NCBI GenBank assembly: GCA_034509425.1 | Contig: JAVTVJ010000117.1 | Coordinates: 1,736,001 to 1,800,000, forward strand | Source: Eopsaltria australis | Taxonomy: Eukaryota; Chordata; Aves; Passeriformes; Petroicidae | Reading direction: 5' to 3' | DNA: 64,000 bases | Part shown: positions 62,580 through 64,000 of the stretch, one piece after another | How positions within the stretch are numbered: the stretch's first letter is position 1 | Layout: the number at the start of each line of letters is the position of its first letter | Made by a program: the position numbers and the translations under genes | The notes under the pieces: model-generated | The model's database searches: none | Told to the model about the DNA's origin: nothing | What the model saw: only the letters and a program-made list of their open reading frames with translations

Positions 62580-62795
62580 TTTGTGAGGAAACATTTTTCA
62601 CAATGTTCCAGCTAAGCACTGGAACAGGTTGTCCAGGCAGGCTGTGATTTCTCCATTCTTAGATATCTTAAACTCTGCTGGAGGGAACCCTGAAGCAAAC
62701 TGACCCAGCTATGAAATGAGTCTTGCACAGAACAGGAACTTGAACTAGAGGCCTCCAGAGGTACTTCCTAATCTATATTAACCCCTGATTCCAAA
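62580..62795 (+). mobile_element. CR1 LINE 3' fragment
   Basis: GCACTGGAACAGGTTGTCCA, GGCAGGCTGTGATTTCTCCA, TTGAACTAGAGGCCTCCAGA and GGTACTTCCTAATCTATATT follow CR1 3' UTR order. The terminus (AACCCCTGATTCC) is decayed. Confidence 0.82.
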
Positions 62796-63267
62796 ATATA
62801 TTTATAAGAAAAATGTATTGTCCAGAGTGTTTAGGGAAGGAGCAATACTGTTCATTTTAAATGGCATGGGGGATGGATCTGAAGGCTTCTGTACTTGAGC
62901 TCATGATTTTCTTCAGCCTTTGAGATCAAGAGTTACCAGGTTCCTTGTGAATGATGTCTTTTGGAAGGCTACATGTGATGCACTTCAAAAAGCTGAGACA
63001 ACAAAATATAATTGAATCAATCAGCAGACAGACTCAGAATTTGGTTTTAGGGCTGTTTTTCCAGAAGATTTTACTCTTAGATTTCCTGCCAACCAGAGAG
63101 GGAAAAGAAACAATACACATAACATATGTGTGTAGGCAAAGCTGCCTGACCTTAGTCAATCATACATTCACAGAAAAGAGTTCATGCTAGACATGGTAGC
63201 AGAAATTGTTCAGCTTCAGCACATAATTTCAGCCATAACCTATTCATGGACAATTTGTGTAGATAAT

Positions 63268-63299
<32 letters not shown>

Positions 63300-64000
63300 G
63301 AAACATTTATCAGAGTGATTATTGATGGCAATTTACTCTCCCAAAACTGCCTGTTCTGTATCCTCCATTAATGTTACCATGCCTCAGAGCTTGGAGGAAG
63401 GAAGGCTGATGCATATTGGCCAGGCTACTGTGTTAGCTGTCACTCAACAAATGAGGAAATCATTGTATTTGCAAACTCTGCAAGCAGATCACTGTAAGCA
63501 ATCTTCAAGAACATGCACTTTGACTTCACTCTCAAGTAACTGTTGGCATGTTGGCAAATAGAACTGGCATGGTTTAATTTAAAGTTTGATTTATCATTGC
63601 TTTGGTGGTGGACACTCATGTTCACCTTTTATTTTTTCTTAATAAAAAGCTAAATTCTTTACTTTTAGCTTAAGTCTGCACAACTATTTATAATGGCATC
63701 ATTAGGTCATTGAGGCCTAAATAACAACTAAGTTCAGACCAAAACTATAAACAAGCTTGCATTTGCATTTTAAAAGCACGTGTTCTATCTAAGTCATGGT
63801 TACATGAGGACTTTGCCCCACTCTGCCATCCCCCAAAACTTGATTCTATGATTCTAATGTTGGCAAAGAATGAAGTTTTACTCTGGGACACATATGTTCC
63901 ACTAAGGGAGAGCTGAAAACACAGTTAAAAAATAAAGAAGAAAGAGACTCAAGGGAATTTCTTCATTGGATATATGGATCACACAAACATCTGGATGTGA
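62796..64000. other. Intergenic DNA
   Basis: About 1.2 kb to the window edge. Holds a run of 25 A (63268-63292) and a scrap TTGATTCTATGATTCTAATG at 63840-63859 that could be the last bases of another CR1. No supported gene. Confidence 0.5.
63268..63304 (+). repeat. A25 homopolymer
   Basis: Twenty-five A followed by GAGAAAAGAAA, with AATAAA overlapping its left end. This could be the tail of a retroposed sequence, but the upstream DNA shows no recognisable source and CR1 itself lacks poly(A) tails. Confidence 0.8.

Noticed and set aside
63268..63304. Processed pseudogene tail
   Set aside because: AATAAA plus A25 is suggestive, but the preceding sequence has no coding similarity and no target-site duplication could be identified.

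Overview
This window looks like avian nuclear DNA, probably from a songbird, though the species cannot be fixed from sequence alone. The reasons are the many CR1 LINE fragments with typical avian 3' ends (variants of ATTCTATGATTCT), the lack of mammalian Alu/L1/MIR-type repeats, AT-rich non-coding DNA broken by one very GC-rich CpG island, and one exon of a well-known vertebrate gene. There are no bacterial-style operons, no rRNA or tRNA genes and no CRISPR array.

The anchor gene is KCNK9 (TASK-3, an acid-sensitive two-pore-domain K+ channel) on the minus strand. Its first coding exon is at 45305-45587, at the left edge of a CpG island of about 2.2 kb (45240-47480). That island holds the presumed promoter and 5' UTR, a (GT)n tract, a G-quadruplex-prone heptamer array and an A/T-rich tract. 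The exon ends in a clean GTGAGT donor in the middle of the first pore loop. The large second coding exon of the family is not in the window, so everything left of 45305 is best read as more than 45 kb of KCNK9 intron 1, unless the locus is rearranged.

At the far left (248-1909, minus strand) lies a second candidate gene inside this presumed intron: a 553-codon single-exon ORF encoding a Glu/Leu-rich protein with a coiled coil, a tandem internal duplication of about 72 residues, and a basic C-terminal tail. I do not recognise it. A 1.85-kb CR1 pseudogene in the opposite orientation (2217-4063) abuts its 5' flank.

The rest of the intron (4-45 kb) is non-coding. It holds CR1 fragments of different ages, including a long and very old one at 32131-33560, a CpG islet at 17310-17440, a purine-only microsatellite at 35231-35459, and a 39-bp minisatellite at 41941-42330 in which most units carry a short hairpin and the array is open in four reading frames.

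Right of the CpG island (47.5-64 kb) is intergenic DNA upstream of KCNK9. In other amniotes TRAPPC9 follows on this side, but I see none of its exons. This part has a CA/CACC-rich degenerate tract, several CR1 fragments (the longest at 55080-56022) and possible conserved non-coding elements. No complete mobile element with an intact protein was found.
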